Shown here piece by piece: positions 36,347 to 49,241 of a stretch of 64,000 bases of DNA. The position numbers and the translations under genes are program-made. Positions within the stretch are counted from its first letter, which is position 1; each line of letters opens with the position of its first letter. The notes beneath the pieces are model-generated. The model worked only from the letters and a program-made list of their open reading frames with translations. It had not been told where the DNA came from and searched no databases. Source of the stretch: Adiantum capillus-veneris (Eukaryota; Streptophyta; Polypodiopsida; Polypodiales; Pteridaceae); the NCBI GenBank assembly GCA_014529385.2, contig CM043946.1, forward strand, positions 34,616,558 through 34,680,557, read 5' to 3'.

Positions 36347-37926
36347 ATGGCAAGAAAGCATCATGTGTTGGCGGTGCCGTTGCCAGCACAGGGCCACATC
36401 AACCCCATGATGCGCTTCTGCAGGATGCTGGCCAAGGAGGGCGTCACCGTCACCTTTGTCAATATCGACCCTATCCACTACCGCATTGAAGAGCTTCAGC
36501 AGCAGCAGCAGCACGATATTGTGATTGACGGCCAGACGAAGCTGGACATACGGCGAGCCCACGTGCCCATCGAGGGCCTCGATCTCAGCCAGAGCTTCGC
36601 GCTCTCTCTGGAGACCTTCTTCGAAGCGCAAAAGAGCATCACTCCCCACCTGCGCCAGCTCTTGCAGCAGCTCAACCACTCCGATAACCCCGTAACTTGC
36701 CTCATCCCCGACGTTTGTATGACCACCCCCACTCAGCACTTGGCCGACGCCTTCAGCCTCCCGCGCATTGTCCTCTTTCCCTGCAGCCAGAGCACCCAGC
36801 TGTTGTGGCAGCATCTCCTGACAGATTCCACCCTTACGACCAAGCGAGGTATCTCCCTCTTGCTTTCTCTCTCTCACACACACACACACACACACCAGTA
36901 AAGTAAATACACACGGAGACCTTCATGCAATATATTGCAATAATTATAACTCGAGTAATTGACGTACGGCCTGGCGCAGCGCTGGAAGTAGTGGCCAAAC
37001 AAGCAGCAGCTGATCAGGCGGATGACGTCTTTGCCAAGGGATTAGAAGGGCTACCCACGTTCATCCGAGCCGCGGACTTGCCCCACTTCCGCCACGTGGT
37101 GGACGACAACGTCTACATGTTCCAATTCATGGAGCGTGAACTGCTGGAGAGCTTCCACAAGGCGCACAGTGTAGTGGTGAACAGCTTTGACGCCCTGGAG
37201 GGTCCCGCATTCAAAGCTTTGTCCGTGCGTGTGAACACATCTATTAATGGAGTGGGCCCCTTCGTGGAGCCTCTGGAAGAGCATAGCACGACCAACCTAT
37301 GGAAGGAAGACGAGGCTTGCATGCTTTGGCTTGACAAGCAGCCCCCTCTCTCTGTGCTCTATATCTCGTTTGGTAGTGTCACCCTCCTCTCTTCATCTCA
37401 ATTCGAAGAAATTGTCCATGGCCTTCTCTATAGCCAACAACGCTTTCTCTGGGTCCTTCGTCCTGACCTTGTTGAAGCCACCCATGAGAGCGGAAACCGT
37501 ACCTTAGACCTTTTGGCTCAATCACAAGGACAAGGATGCATTGTTAATTGGGTCCCTCAACTCCGAGTCCTTGGGCATTCTTCCATTGGTGGATTTCTCA
37601 CACATTGTGGGTGGAGCTCTACCATAGAAGCCATATCTAATGGTGTTCCCATGCTTTGTTGGCCTTATTTTGCCGATCAATATCTTGATGCCAAATTTAT
37701 TGTAGAGGAATGGAGAGTCGGATTGCGATTCAACAAGAACAATGAGCGTGGAGTGATCGAGAGGAGCGAGATTGAGAGTGTCATCAAAAAAGTTATGGAA
37801 GGAGAGGATGGAAAGATCCTTCGAGAAAATGCTAGAAAACTTAAAGAAGCCAGTACTCTAGCACTCTCACCACAAGGCACTTCATACATGAACTTCCAAG
37901 CTTTGTTAAATTCTTTACCTATATGA
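36347..37926 (+). CDS. UDP-glycosyltransferase (plant family 1), two exons, intact
   Basis: Exons 36347-36848 and 36980-37926 give 482 residues, the usual family length. The 131-base intron is gtatct...gcgcag, phase 1, and carries a CA repeat. The start ATG gives MARKHHVLAVPLPAQGHINP with the catalytic His at residue 17; its Asp partner is likely D122 (IPDVC). The PSPG donor box is exactly 44 residues (358-401), starting WVPQ, with THCGWSS, and ending ADQ; a terminal Gln usually favours UDP-glucose. Such cytosolic enzymes transfer a sugar to hormones, phenolics or other small molecules; the acceptor cannot be read from sequence. A poly-Gln run (codons 50-54) is unusual. The GC-rich first exon contrasts with the AT-rich surroundings. 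It is the only clearly intact host gene in the window. Confidence 0.92.
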
Positions 37927-38387
37927 AACATCTCTTTATTATTTTACATGTGTGAGACATCTCTTTCTTTTTGAAAGAACATAGGGAATTTTAAAGGCCT
38001 CCTTGTGTGTGTAGATGTGTTTTTGTGTATGCACACCGGCATGCATGTAAACGTATAAATGTAAACATACATAGACATATTTGTATACTTATATATCTAC
38101 ATATATACAGAGAGCTAGATCAGAAAGAGGAGGGACGGGAGGGGAGAGTTAAAGGTGGACATGGGAATTTCAACACCTAGTTTAAGTTTTGATATGACAC
38201 ATTACATATATGTGTGTAGCCATTTGAAAAGGCACCTGAGTCATGAGCTGTTGAATATTGGCTATGAGATCTTTTGTACATAAACCTTTCCTTTTGTATA
38301 TGAGTTAACATATGTTGTATAGGTATTGTACTTTTTGTATTGCACTTTTTTTTCTGTCTCTTTCTCTCTCTACTGTGTGTAACCATG
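37927..38387. other. UGT downstream region, no gene
   Basis: AT-rich 3' flank with tatata runs (38040-38110). Its right part may be the beginning of the LTR-like sequence that ends at 38570. Confidence 0.3.
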
Positions 38388-38640
38388 GTTGTTCCAAGCT
38401 GCGAACCAGCTTGAGCTCATTGTATCAATCCACCCATCCAATCGTAACAGCGTAAGCTTAAGGTATCTCTCAACAAGATCTCATTGCACCTCCGTGCAAT
38501 GCAATCTTGTTGTTCCAAGCTTCAAACCACCTTGAGCTCATTGTATCAATCCACCCATCCAATCCTAACAACTAGTATCAAAGCGTAAGCTTAAGGTGTC
38601 TTTCAACAAGATCGCATTGCACCTCCGTGTTCCCTCTGCG
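38388..38640 (+). repeat. 119-bp tandem duplication at an LTR end with primer site
   Basis: ttgttccaagctgcgaacca and what follows (38388-38506) is repeated at 38507-38640. The second copy ends in ccaatcctaaca followed two bases later by tagtatcaaagc (38573-38584), which differs by two bases from the initiator-Met primer site. The left copy lacks that insert. This is probably the 3' end of the 5' LTR of the Copia element whose gag lies at 39795. Confidence 0.5.
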
Positions 38641-39794
38641 ACGCTAGTTCCCTGCTACACCCTTTAATCGACTCCAATCTCAATATGTTAATGACCTGCA
38701 AGCTTCACCTAACTCTATTGGTGGATTTTGCTTTTAGTGACTGAAGCTCTCCTATTTTGATTTGGCTCATCATTCTCTGCTTGCTTGCAAGTTAAAGCCC
38801 TTAATTCGCCATCAACAAGCACTCGTTAAAGCCCTTAATTCGCCATCAATAAAAGAACTTCCACCACATGTGAGTGTGCAGCAACCACACCTTCTCTCCT
38901 TTGGAAAGTCGCGACAACCTGTCCCAATTGATCATCTTTTGGCATCACTATTTACCGCACTTCTTGGCTCTTAGCATTCTGCAAGCTACCTGCCTACGTG
39001 CAGCAATTGCAGAAGCGAAGCATAGAATTCACACACACACACACACACACACAGACTCTTCCAGCACAAGGCTTTCCCAATTTCTTAGTAAGCATTAGTG
39101 AGGCAAACCATAGCAAATTGGCAATGCTCGGATTCAACCTGCCCTTAATCTTATGCCATAGGCAGCAAAATTACAAATGGACGTGTAGCAGAATCTCTCG
39201 TCAATCGGACTTCATAGATGTGATTGCAAGGCTCGAGTAACCTCCCTAGTACCTTCAGACCATGCCATAGCTAAAGATCGATATGCCACACTATTGGATG
39301 GCAACTGCTTCTTTGTGGCTTCTCGTTATCACTCAGTAAGTTTTCAAATTGTAACACATTCCCCTAAGGTCCGATTTCAATAACTGGTTAAATTATTAAG
39401 CCTTTGGGCCCTTGCCACAAACGGGCGGCCAAATTGTTTTAAAGCGAGCAAAGCTCCCACTTGCTTTGGGGTTTCTTCTTTTCGGGCGATGCTAAAGGCA
39501 GCCTCCTTTTTCGACTTCGACGACGAAACCTTTAGTTCGCCTTCGAGTCTCGGCAAAGGTTTTCGGCAAGGCTTCGATAAAATAATTTTTTGACCAAAAT
39601 TTTCAAGCTTTAAAATGGGTAAAATGTTAAAATCTCTTGTAAAGGGTTTCTATAGTTTGTGAAGAGTGACTGCACAATTGGATCTTATCAAGCTCGCACT
39701 TGCACTTTTTTTTTTTGGATAAAACACTGTAGTAGAGAGAGTCACTCTATCGATAAGACCAAGTACCTGGTATCTTTCACGAGTGTTTGCACCA
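38641..39794. other. Retroelement leader, no gene recognised
   Basis: It lies between a likely primer site and a Copia gag. It contains a short CA array (39029-39051) and no supported protein. Confidence 0.3.
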
Positions 39795-40421
39795 TGGAAG
39801 AAATTTAATGGGGAGGGTTTTCATACCTGGCAAAGTAGGCTAAGGAGATACTTAATGAAGAAAACATTATGGGCCGTATTAAAAACATCTCCCAGTGATC
39901 AGGAAAGCACACAAACCGACTTCTATTGCACTCAATCATGAAAAAGATGAACAAGCACTTGGCATCATAATTACTATACTCCATGATAGTTATGTACATT
40001 TTATATATGAGTGCACACATGCATACGAGGCCTCACGAGTTCTAGAGGATAATTTGGGAGCTAAAGCAAAATGAAGTAAAGTTACCTTGAAAAGGCTACA
40101 AAGTCACTATGATCGAGGGAGAAGACATAGCCAGTTTGGTCAATAGGCTTAAAAGCATGATTACACAATTGACCTACATCCAATGTGAAGTAGAAGAAGA
40201 TGACAAAGTTGTAGTCCTCCTTAGTACACTTCCTTCCAACTATGACCATATAGTCACTATTCTTGAAGAGAAGGACCCAACTCCAGCACTTCAAGATGTT
40301 GTAAGCTCACTTCAGGCACAAGAAAGAAAGAAAAAAAATCACCTACACCGACAAACGGGGTTTTTATACAAGAGAAGGTGAATCATCTATAGACTTTATA
40401 TCATCTTCCATTATCCGAAAA
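39795..40421 (+). pseudogene. Copia gag, 5' part, cut by a nested Gypsy element
   Basis: Frames read KKFNGEGFHTWQSRLRRYLM (about 39800), EDNLGAKAK (40050), then IEGEDIASLVNRLKSMITQL and LLSTLPSNYDHIVTILEEKD (40110-40290): the order of a UBN2-type Copia gag. Frameshifts and stops are present. Homology ends at 40421, where the chromovirus LTR begins. The zinc-knuckle part resumes at 49237, beyond the chromovirus. This family is distinct from Copia copies 1-3. Confidence 0.7.
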
Positions 40422-41992
40422 TATCATAGTATCTAACATCTAATTCTTCTAAATCATTTTCTCATGTGAAACTGATCATTTAATATGGGGAAGTACCTGG
40501 GGAGAAAAACGAGAATATTGGTTAAGCTTGCAGATCGGCCATAGTAGAGTTCTAAAGGAGGAAAAATAGGGATCCAAAGGGGGGGCCATCTACAAAAGAT
40601 CAATGTGCAACAATGGGCTTTAAAGACCCTAAGGTTCAGCCCATATTTAAAATTTCCAAAATGCTAAGGTTCCAAAATTCAAAGGTTGAGTCCAATGGTT
40701 AAGCTTAGGAAAATTGGATGTATTGTGTGTAAAAAGTCTTCATGAGTCCTCCAGAGGAGGCGACGAGCCTTGCAACTAGGGGATGAGAGAGAAACACACA
40801 CACACACACACTCACAAGCTTCCTTTACACAAAGGGAATGATGGACACATGTCAGCTCCCTAGCCCAGATGCCCACAATGTGCACTCAAATCCTATTGGA
40901 TGGCCATGGAGGTGGAGCGATGAGAATTAGGCTAGAATAAATCTAGTTTAATCTATCAAAAAACACTTAATAAAAGAACCAATAAGAATTAATCTCTCCA
41001 AAAGACTCTTGGACAGTCTCCCAAGGGGTCCAATGAGCATTCAACAGCCCAATGGCTTGCCTGATTCCTATTCTCTAGAAGACAAAGGATCCAATGAGAG
41101 TTTAGTTGCATTAATTAATTACTTAAAGCTCTCACAAAAGGGGAAAGGTGGACACATGTTAGAAGACTATCACATATGCTTCTTAAATCCTATTGGCTAA
41201 GCCTCGAGGGGTCCAATGGGAAGCCAGCAAGAGAAAATACCATGAGGGGTCGACCAAGAGAGAGAGGGGGCTGAATATGTCAAGGAATTATCACTTACAC
41301 TCACACTAACTCATGTGTGAAGCACAAAGACTCTCTCTCTCCTCCTCAAGATTTAATGGAAAGCTTATCACCTACTCCAAGCTTGTGAGAAGGAAGGGCT
41401 ACACCAACAACTCTTTGACGCTGTGATGCAAATCCAACCAAGAGCCAAGCTTCAATGCATGCTCATCTCCTCTACCATGCTAATTACTAAGCTATGCTAT
41501 TCTAATATGAGTTATTCTGTGAGGTGATGCACATCTTTCTCGTAAGACTACTCCTTCCTCTCAATCTACTCTCATATCCCGCTAGCTCTCACGATCTTCA
41601 AAGGTGTGTGAGGTCTTGGGTCTGAGGCCGTGAAGCTAAGTGTTTTTCTTAGTGCTTGAAGCTTCCATCTTAATTGCACTAGCTAGTTATTGAAGGAACA
41701 CAAAGAATTGCATTGTAAAATGTCTTCTCTTGATGGGGGAAACCTATAATACAAAGACTTTTGGAGGGGGGATCGTCTCCATGAAAATTACGTCCTCAAT
41801 TGTTGTGAATAGCTTAATTTCTCTCTCTTTTGAAGTATTGTTCTTGCCTATCTGACTAGGTGTTATGCTTTTTGTTGCTCTCTCCACCCAAGCACTCTTG
41901 CTATGTTCATTAGGAATATATTCTAATGAAATGCTCACTATGTCTATGCTCTTTTTTGCTACACACAAGTTACTAGTCCATTAAATGTTACA
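40422..41992 (+). repeat. Chromovirus 5' LTR (1571 bp)
   Basis: It starts TATCATAGTATCTAACATC (TG changed to TA) and ends TTAAATGTTACA. It is homologous end to end with 47674-49241. Confidence 0.88.
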
Positions 41993-41993
41993 T

Positions 41994-42006
41994 TGATATC
42001 AGAGCA
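41994..42006 (+). other. Chromovirus primer-binding site
   Basis: tgatatcagagca is one base off the initiator-Met primer site and lies directly after the LTR. Confidence 0.75.
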
Positions 42007-42407
42007 AAGTTTCTCTTTTCTTGCTCAAGAAGGGAGGTCCTCAAGCTAGCTATAAAATGGTGGTTGTTATTAATTGCAATTGAGCAAGTAGAATAGGAAA
42101 TTTTCAGTCTTGTAGTGTGCCTATCTTCGTGCAAATAACATGGCATCACCGTTGAGAGCTGTGTTCTTATAGTGGAGTCCTATGGGGCTTGCCTACGGCA
42201 TAACCACTATTGAGCTATTAGAAGCTTGACAGCAGCCGGTGTTGTTTTGGTGTTGAAAGACCCTCTCTTCTATTCCTTGCAATTAATGATATTCGAGCCA
42301 CAGGTACAGTAGTTTGAGTGCTTTTTTAAAGGGGTAAAGAGGAGTAGCAGCTAGGGCTTGAAGTGCCAAAGTACACCTAAAAAAGTTTACATCTAAAAGT
42401 TGTTAGA

Positions 42408-45400
42408 ATGGCTGACAATAATAAAGACAGTGGAATTAATGTTGATAGATTTGATTTTGCTAATGAGCAGGCTACTAATTATTCCCCTATTCTTGTTAAC
42501 TACCTTGTTTCTAGGCTTCAACAAGCCATGGGTAATCCATCCCTCCAAAGTGAAGTGCAACGGCAGCTTCGTGCTCATGGGATTCTCCAAGCTCCTCACC
42601 ATGATGAGAGAGTACCTAAGAAGCCTCCTTGTGAGACTCCCAAAAGAGGCCTCTCTCCGATCTGGGAAGAAGAAGAGGATCCATACGAAGGGCTCAAAAG
42701 TTTGCTTCTTGAAGACGCATCTCCTTCCCAAAGGAGAATTCAAGAGCCCCCACCAAAGGAATGAGCAAGAAGTGAGTCTCCTGCCACCTCTGCGGAGATG
42801 GCTCCACGAAGACGACAGGCAAAACGCTCTCCATCGCCTCCCAAATAAAAAAGACCATCACACACTTCTCCACACCATAATTCAACGAGGGATGACAAAA
42901 GGCAAGAGAAAAAAAAGTTGAGAAAGAGGTCACCTTCTTCTCCATCTTCTTCCTCTTATGAAGAAAGTGATGGTGCGGACAAAGAGAACCAAGGCGAGAA
43001 AACGGCGAGAAAGAGGTCACCATCTTCTCCATCTTCCTCAAATTCTTCATATTCTGAAGAAAGCGATGGCGCAACGTTTGAACCATAAAAAAGAAGAGTC
43101 CATAGGAAATCCTATGCCGCGTGGAAGAGATCGTCCATGCTTAAGAAGTTCAAAGAGGGAGGAAAGAGCATCGCTTTCCTTACCTATGATGGCACCTTTG
43201 GTGCTACGGACAAAGTCTTGGCCTTTATCCAACAAGTGGATGAGGCCTTTGGAGATGAGGGCTTCACGGAGTCCTCTAAGCTACACCATGTAGCTATGCA
43301 CTTTCAAAAGTCCGCCAGTCAATGGTGGTCTAGCCTATGGGCCAACGCTGAAGCCCCACGAACATGGAAAGCCTGAAGAACTTCCATTAGGAAGCAGTTT
43401 TTGGCCACTGATGCCAAAGACAAAGTACTCACCGAATGGCAAAGCTTGAAGCTCTCTCCCTACGAATCCATTCACAAATATCAAAGCCACTGTCTTTAAA
43501 AAAATGAATTTTGGAGAGCAAAAACAACAATTTTGTCGTGCTTAAATGAAGAAATGGCAGAGTATGTCAACTCCCAAAGGTCATGCACTATATCTACGGT
43601 TATACACCATACTATGGTGGCTTCTCGAATCAATTTCCAAACAGGGGCTAAAAGAAATTCTAAGCCCACAGAAAACAAGGGTCCAATGAGCCTAAGGGGA
43701 AGGACAATGTCCAAAAGTCTCCTAAGGGCAACTCCAATAACAACAAAACTAAGGAGAAGGGAGTTTACAAAGGCAAAAACAAACTCTCTCCTGAAGAGCT
43801 TGAGAGTTATCGCAAGAATAACTATTTTTTCAAGTGCGGGGAGCAAGGGCATGCATACCGCGCTTGTCCCCAAAAGAACACCCGCCATGAGCCTCCTAGA
43901 GCTACCTTGGTCGAAATCCACCAAGAGGAAGCCCACCACAAAGGGTATCCTCTATGCCATGCTTGGGAAAAGGTAAGAGAACATGATGCTTTTATTCTCT
44001 TTGACCCTGGTTCTACTCACAATTTCATATCCATAGAGTTGGCTACCAAGCTAGGCATCCAAGCCTATGAGATGGGAGATGTCCTACCCGCAGATGGTGC
44101 TTTCAAGGGGCAAGAAGCTTCAGTCACTTCCTTAACTGGGAGATTGAGGCTCCATGTCCAAAGCTATGTGGACAAAGAGGACTTCTTTATCTCGCCTCTC
44201 AAGCACGAGGATGTAATCCTAGGGGCACCATGGTTTGATCACATGGCTGCCAATGTTAAATTCCCTCAAAGAAAATCCTACTTTAGGTTCAGGGAAAAAG
44301 ACATGTACATAGATGCTAAGGAAATGGGTGTCACCATACCCATTGTACATACACAAGCTTTCAACCAGTTAATAAAGAGCTCTATTTTTGTATACATGAT
44401 TTTTGTTAAAGATTCTCAAAATGAACCTAATGCTTTAACAAAAGAAAATATAAACAATCACATAGAATTAGAGTTATCCATTTTTCTCAAGGGTTTCAAG
44501 ATGTCTTTATTGACGACATCCCTTGTGAAGTACCTCCTAAAAGAGGCAATGATGGCCATGCAATTGAACCTCTTCCAGGAAGTTCACCGCCTAACAAACC
44601 TCCTTATAGAGTTTATCAAGCTCAACAAGAGGAGATTATGTAGAAATTGTATGAGTTAGTTGAGAGGGGCATGGCTAGTCCTAGCTCATCTCCATTTTGC
44701 TCACCCGTGTTACTAGTGCAAAAGAAACACGGCACATATCGTATGTGTGTTGACTATAGAGCACTAAATAGGATCACTATAAAAAATAGGTATTCCGTTC
44801 CAGGGGTAGAAGACCTATTTGATAATCTACAAGGGTTGACCTACTTTAGTAGATATGACCTAAAAAGTGGCTAACATAAAATACAGATAGTTGATCAAGA
44901 CATTGTAAAGACCGCATTTCGCACTATGTTTGGTCTTTACGAATACGTTGTCATGCCTTTTGGGCTTGACCAATGCACCAGCCATATTCAACTGCTTGAT
45001 GGAGAAGCTATTCAGGCCTCATTGAACCTTTACTCAAGTGTTCTTTGATGATATTATCATCTACTCTAATTCACTAGACGAATACAAACAACTACTCCAG
45101 GTAATCTTTCAAGCTCTAAGAGAGAATAAACTTTACGTTAATCAAAAGAAAAGTGAATTTTTCTTGCAAGAGATTTAGTATTTAGATCACATTATCTCTC
45201 AAGATGGCATCCAAATGGATCCATCTAAGCTAGAGGTAATAAAAGGATGGCCTAATCCAAGGAATCTTCATGAACTAAGAAGCTTTATAGGTATGTGCGC
45301 ATACTATAGACACTTTATAGAAAAGTTCTCACTAATAGCAGGACCATTACATGACCTAACAAAGAAGAACGTTAGGTATACATGGACTGCCAAGGAGAAC

Positions 45401-47262
45401 AATGCTTTCAAAAATCATAAAGAAAAGATTATCTCTCAACCTATGCTTACACTGTCGGATCTCTCAAAGCCATTTGAGGTCTAATGTGACGCTTGTGGTG
45501 ATTGCCTTGGAGCTGTTTTGCTCCAAGAAGGGCACGCCATAGCCTATGAAAGTTGAAGGCTCGACCCTGTTGAGCAAGCTCTAGGCATATATGAAAAGGG
45601 ACTCCTCGTAGTTCTACATTCCTTAGACTCATGGAAGCACTATTTATTGGGGACTCCTTTCATTCTGTGGACGGAACACCAAAGCCTTAAGTACTTGATG
45701 ATGCACACCAAGCTCTCTGACAAACAAATGAGGTGGGTAATTTTTCTTTCGCAATTTCATTTTAATATTGCTCACATTTCTCGCAAGCATAATCAAGTAG
45801 CCGATGCACTCTCAAGATGGCCGAGAGTGACTGCAGTTTCCATAGCAACTCACAATGATGTATCTTCTATGATAGATGAGTATGCTATTGATCCCGATTT
45901 TAAAGATGTGATTTCAGCCCTTGCACTAGGGAAGAAAGAGGAACCATTTACTTTACAAGATGGTTATCTTCTCTTTGGCAACAGATTATGCGTTACTAAC
46001 TCACTACGTGAGAAAGTAATGTATGAATCTCATGCTCCTTCTTATGCTGGGCATATAGGGATTCAGTCTACCCGAAAAGGGATTGAAATATATTTCTATT
46101 GGCCTATCATGAAAGAAAACATACAAGAAGATGCTGCTAAATGTGCGGTATGCCAAAAGACAAAGTTTGATAGAGGGAAGCAACCTAGATTGCTTCAACC
46201 TTTGCCAATTCCTAATTCACCATGGGAGAGCATATCCATGGATTTTATCTTTGGATTACCTAAGTATATCCATGGGAATACGGGACTATGGACAATAGTA
46301 GATAGGTTTAGTAAACAAGCTCATTTTATACCTATCAAAAAGACTATTAAAGCCCATCAAATGGCAACCCTCTTCATTTCACAAATCTTCAAGTACCATG
46401 GCTTGCCAATGTCCATAGTGTCGGATAGAGATCCTAGAACGACCAGTAATTTCAATAAGGGTCTCTTTGAGATTTTAGGGACAAGGCTAAACTTCTCTTC
46501 GGCCTATCATCCACAAACTGATAGCCAGAGTGAAATAGCTAACCTAACAATTCTTGATATACTAAAATCCTATGTAACGGAAATAGTTCAAAGGTCCCAA
46601 TGGGAGAAGTACTTACCCTTAGTGGAGTATGCCTACAATAACATTGTACATACTTCCACGGGAAAAGCACCTTTCAAGGTAATTGAGGGAAGGTCCAAAA
46701 GTCCCCTGCTACTTAAAGTACACGGGAAGCTCTTTGCTGCAGATGAGTATAGCCGGGACCTACAAGAATCTTCTCAAAAGATTAAGGATGCTATCTCTAT
46801 CTTACAGCAAAGTCAAAAGGCTGTTGTCGATAAGCACAAAAGAGCCCAAGCCTTTAAGGAAAATGATTGGGTCTTACTTAAATTTCCCAAGGCTCGATTA
46901 AGGCACACGAGGGGCAAGAATCCTACGGGACACCAAAAGTACTATGCCAAGTTAGCAAGAAGGTACTATGGTCCCTTCCAAATTCTTAGGCCAATCAATG
47001 AGATGGCCTACCAACTCAAGTTTCCTAGTCATTGGCTCACACACAATGCTTTTGATGTGAGCCTACTAAAGCCTTACAAAGGAGATCCACCTCGAGAACC
47101 AACTATTGAAGACCCACTAGAGATCAAGGACCAAGAAAAGGTGCTGCAGCCCGAGTCCATTCTCCGACATGAAGACAAGGTATTAAGAGGCGGTAAGACT
47201 ATCCAATGATATCTTATTAAGTTTAAGCATTATCCTTTTGAAGATGATAGATGGATGCAAGG
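42408..47262 (+). pseudogene. Chromovirus gag-pol, disrupted
   Basis: The start is ATG 42408 (MADNNKDSGINVDRF). Domains: gag (IQQVDEAFGDEGFTES, ASQWWSSLW), a CX2C-H-C-type knuckle near 43835 (FKCGEQGHAYRAC, first Cys replaced by Phe), protease (FDPGSTHNFIS; DSG changed to DPG), RT ([29 protein letters not shown]), RNase H, integrase with HHCC (SYAGHIG...CAVCQ) and core (MDFIFGLP, VSDRDPR, HPQTDSQSE), and a chromodomain (ESILRHEDKVLRGGK, then YLIKFKHYPFEDDRWMQ) interrupted by TGA at 47207. Stops also occur at 42762, 43374, 44639, 44872, 45177 and 45482. A 520-codon stretch covering the end of RNase H and the whole integrase (45647-47209) is still open. Chromodomains guide integration to marked chromatin. 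Confidence 0.9.
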
Positions 47263-47660
47263 CATACAATTAAAGGATACCTAAACCTTGTCAATGCTTA
47301 TAATGCTTCCCTAGAGTAAGCAAATGTACAAATGTTTAAAATGACCAAAGTTTCTGTCTTATAAGACTCTCTTTTTCTTTATTGTGTACAAATTTCAAGC
47401 AGTATGCATGCTTAGAATCAAGTTTGTGGAGACGAGGTCTCCGAAACACCAAGTAGAGCTTGTCACTCTACTATGGAAGATTGATAGGACTAATGTGCAG
47501 ACATGCTTGCGGCAGCTTAGGCTCTCAAGCGCCAAATGGACTAATCATCCATTCTGGAAAGATGTCGTAGGGTAACATAGGGATTGTCTACCCGCTAGAA
47601 AAAGGACTAATGAATAGGCTTTATCTTCTCTACTCCATAGTTAAGGACGACTATGATTTC

Positions 47661-47673
47661 AAGAGAGAGGTAA
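47661..47673 (+). other. Chromovirus polypurine tract
   Basis: aagagagagg plus taa immediately before the 3' LTR. Confidence 0.7.
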
Positions 47674-49241
47674 TGTCATGATAACTAATATCTAATTCTC
47701 CTAAATGATTTTCTCATGTTGAACTGATCATTTAATATGGGCATGTGCCAGGGGAGAAAAAGCTAGAATATTGGTTAAGCTAGCAGACTAGTCATAGTAG
47801 GGATCCAAAGGGGGGCCATCTGCACAAAAGCAATGTGCAACAATGGGCTTCAAAGATCCTAAGGTTCAGCCCATTAAGATTTCCAAAATGATAAGGTTCC
47901 AAAATTCAAAGTTTGAGTCCAATGGTCAAGCTTAGGAAAATTGGATGCTTTGTGTGTGTACAAAAAGTCTTCATGAGTCCTAAATAGGAGGGGGCGAGCC
48001 TTGCAAGTAGGGGATGAGAGAGAAAAACACACACACATACTCACAAGATTTCTTTACACAAAGGGAATGAGGGACACATGTCAGCTCCCTAGCCCAGATG
48101 CCCACAAGGTGCACTCAAATCCCATTCCATGGCCATGGAGGTGGACCAATGCGAATTAGGCTAGAGTAAATCTAATTTAATTCATTTAAAAAAACTTAAT
48201 AAAAAGAAACAATAAAATTAAGCTCCTTGGAAGACTATTGAACAGTCTCCCAAGGGTTCCAATGAGCATTCAAAAGTGCAATGGCTTGCCTGATTTCTAT
48301 TGGCCAGGAAACAAAGGGGTCCAATGAGAGTTTAGTTGCATCAATTAGTTACCTAAATCTCTCACAAAAGGGGAAAGGGGAACACATGTCAGAAGACTAT
48401 GACTTATGCTTCTTAAATCCTATTGGCTAAGCCTGGAGGGGTCCAATGGGAAGCCAGCAAGAGGAAATAGCATGAGGGGCCGACCAAGAGAGAGAGAGGG
48501 GGCTGAATTTCTCAAGGCATTATCACTTACACTCACACTAGTTCATGTGTGAAGCAAGAAAAATCTCTCTCTCCTTCTCAAGCTTTAATGGAAATCTTAT
48601 CACCTACTCCAAGCTTGTGAGAAGGGAGGCCTACACCAACAACTCTTGGCTTTGTGATGCAAATCCAACCATGAGCCAATATTCAATGCATACTAACCTC
48701 CTCTACCATTCTATTAATAAGCTATGCTATGCTAATATGAGTGAGTATGTGAGGATATGTACATCTTTCTCGTAATACTACTCCTTCTTCCTCTCAATCC
48801 ACTCTCATATCCCACTAGCTCTCACCATCCTTGAAGGTGTGTGAGGTCTTGGGTCTAAGACCGTAAGGGAATTGATGTTGTGTTTTATAAGTGTTTTGCT
48901 TAGTGCTTGAAGCTTCCATCTTCATTGCACTAGCTAGTTATTGAAGGAACACAAAGAATTGTATTGTAAAATGTCTGTCTTGATGGGGGAAACCTATAAT
49001 ACAAAGCCTTTTTGGAGGGGGGACTGGCTCCATGAAAATTCGGTCCTCAATTGTTGTCAATAGCTTAATTTCTCTCTCTTTTGAAGTATTATTCATGCCT
49101 ATCTAACTAGGTGTTATGCTTTTTGTTTCTCTTTCCACCCAAGCATTCTTGCTATGCTCATTAGGAATCTATTCTTATGAAATGCTCACTATGTCTATGC
49201 TATTTTCCGCTACACACAAGTTACTAGGCCATTAAATGTTA
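47674..49241 (+). repeat. Chromovirus 3' LTR (about 1568 bp, end damaged)
   Basis: It starts TGTCATGATAACTAATATC, the better-preserved start. The final CA is missing: ccattaaatgtta runs into tgactgtgg, with tgtta shared by the LTR end and the following gag sequence. Confidence 0.85.

Larger units (their letters stand above)
40422..49241 (+). mobile_element. Ty3/Gypsy chromovirus, 8.8 kb, nested in a Copia gag
   Basis: It has two LTRs of about 1.57 kb, a primer site, and gag-protease-RT-RNase H-integrase order with a chromodomain at the end. The LTRs differ by scattered substitutions and indels, so the insertion is old. I found no target duplication: the bases flanking the left LTR are gaaaa, the right LTR lacks its terminal CA and runs straight into zinc-knuckle coding sequence. 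Confidence 0.9.

Noticed and set aside
40417-40421. gaaaa as target duplication of the chromovirus
   Set aside because: No matching five bases follow the right LTR, whose last bases are lost.
42393-43939. Minus-strand open frames over the chromovirus gag
   Set aside because: The plus strand shows gag domain blocks and a zinc knuckle; the minus frames have none.
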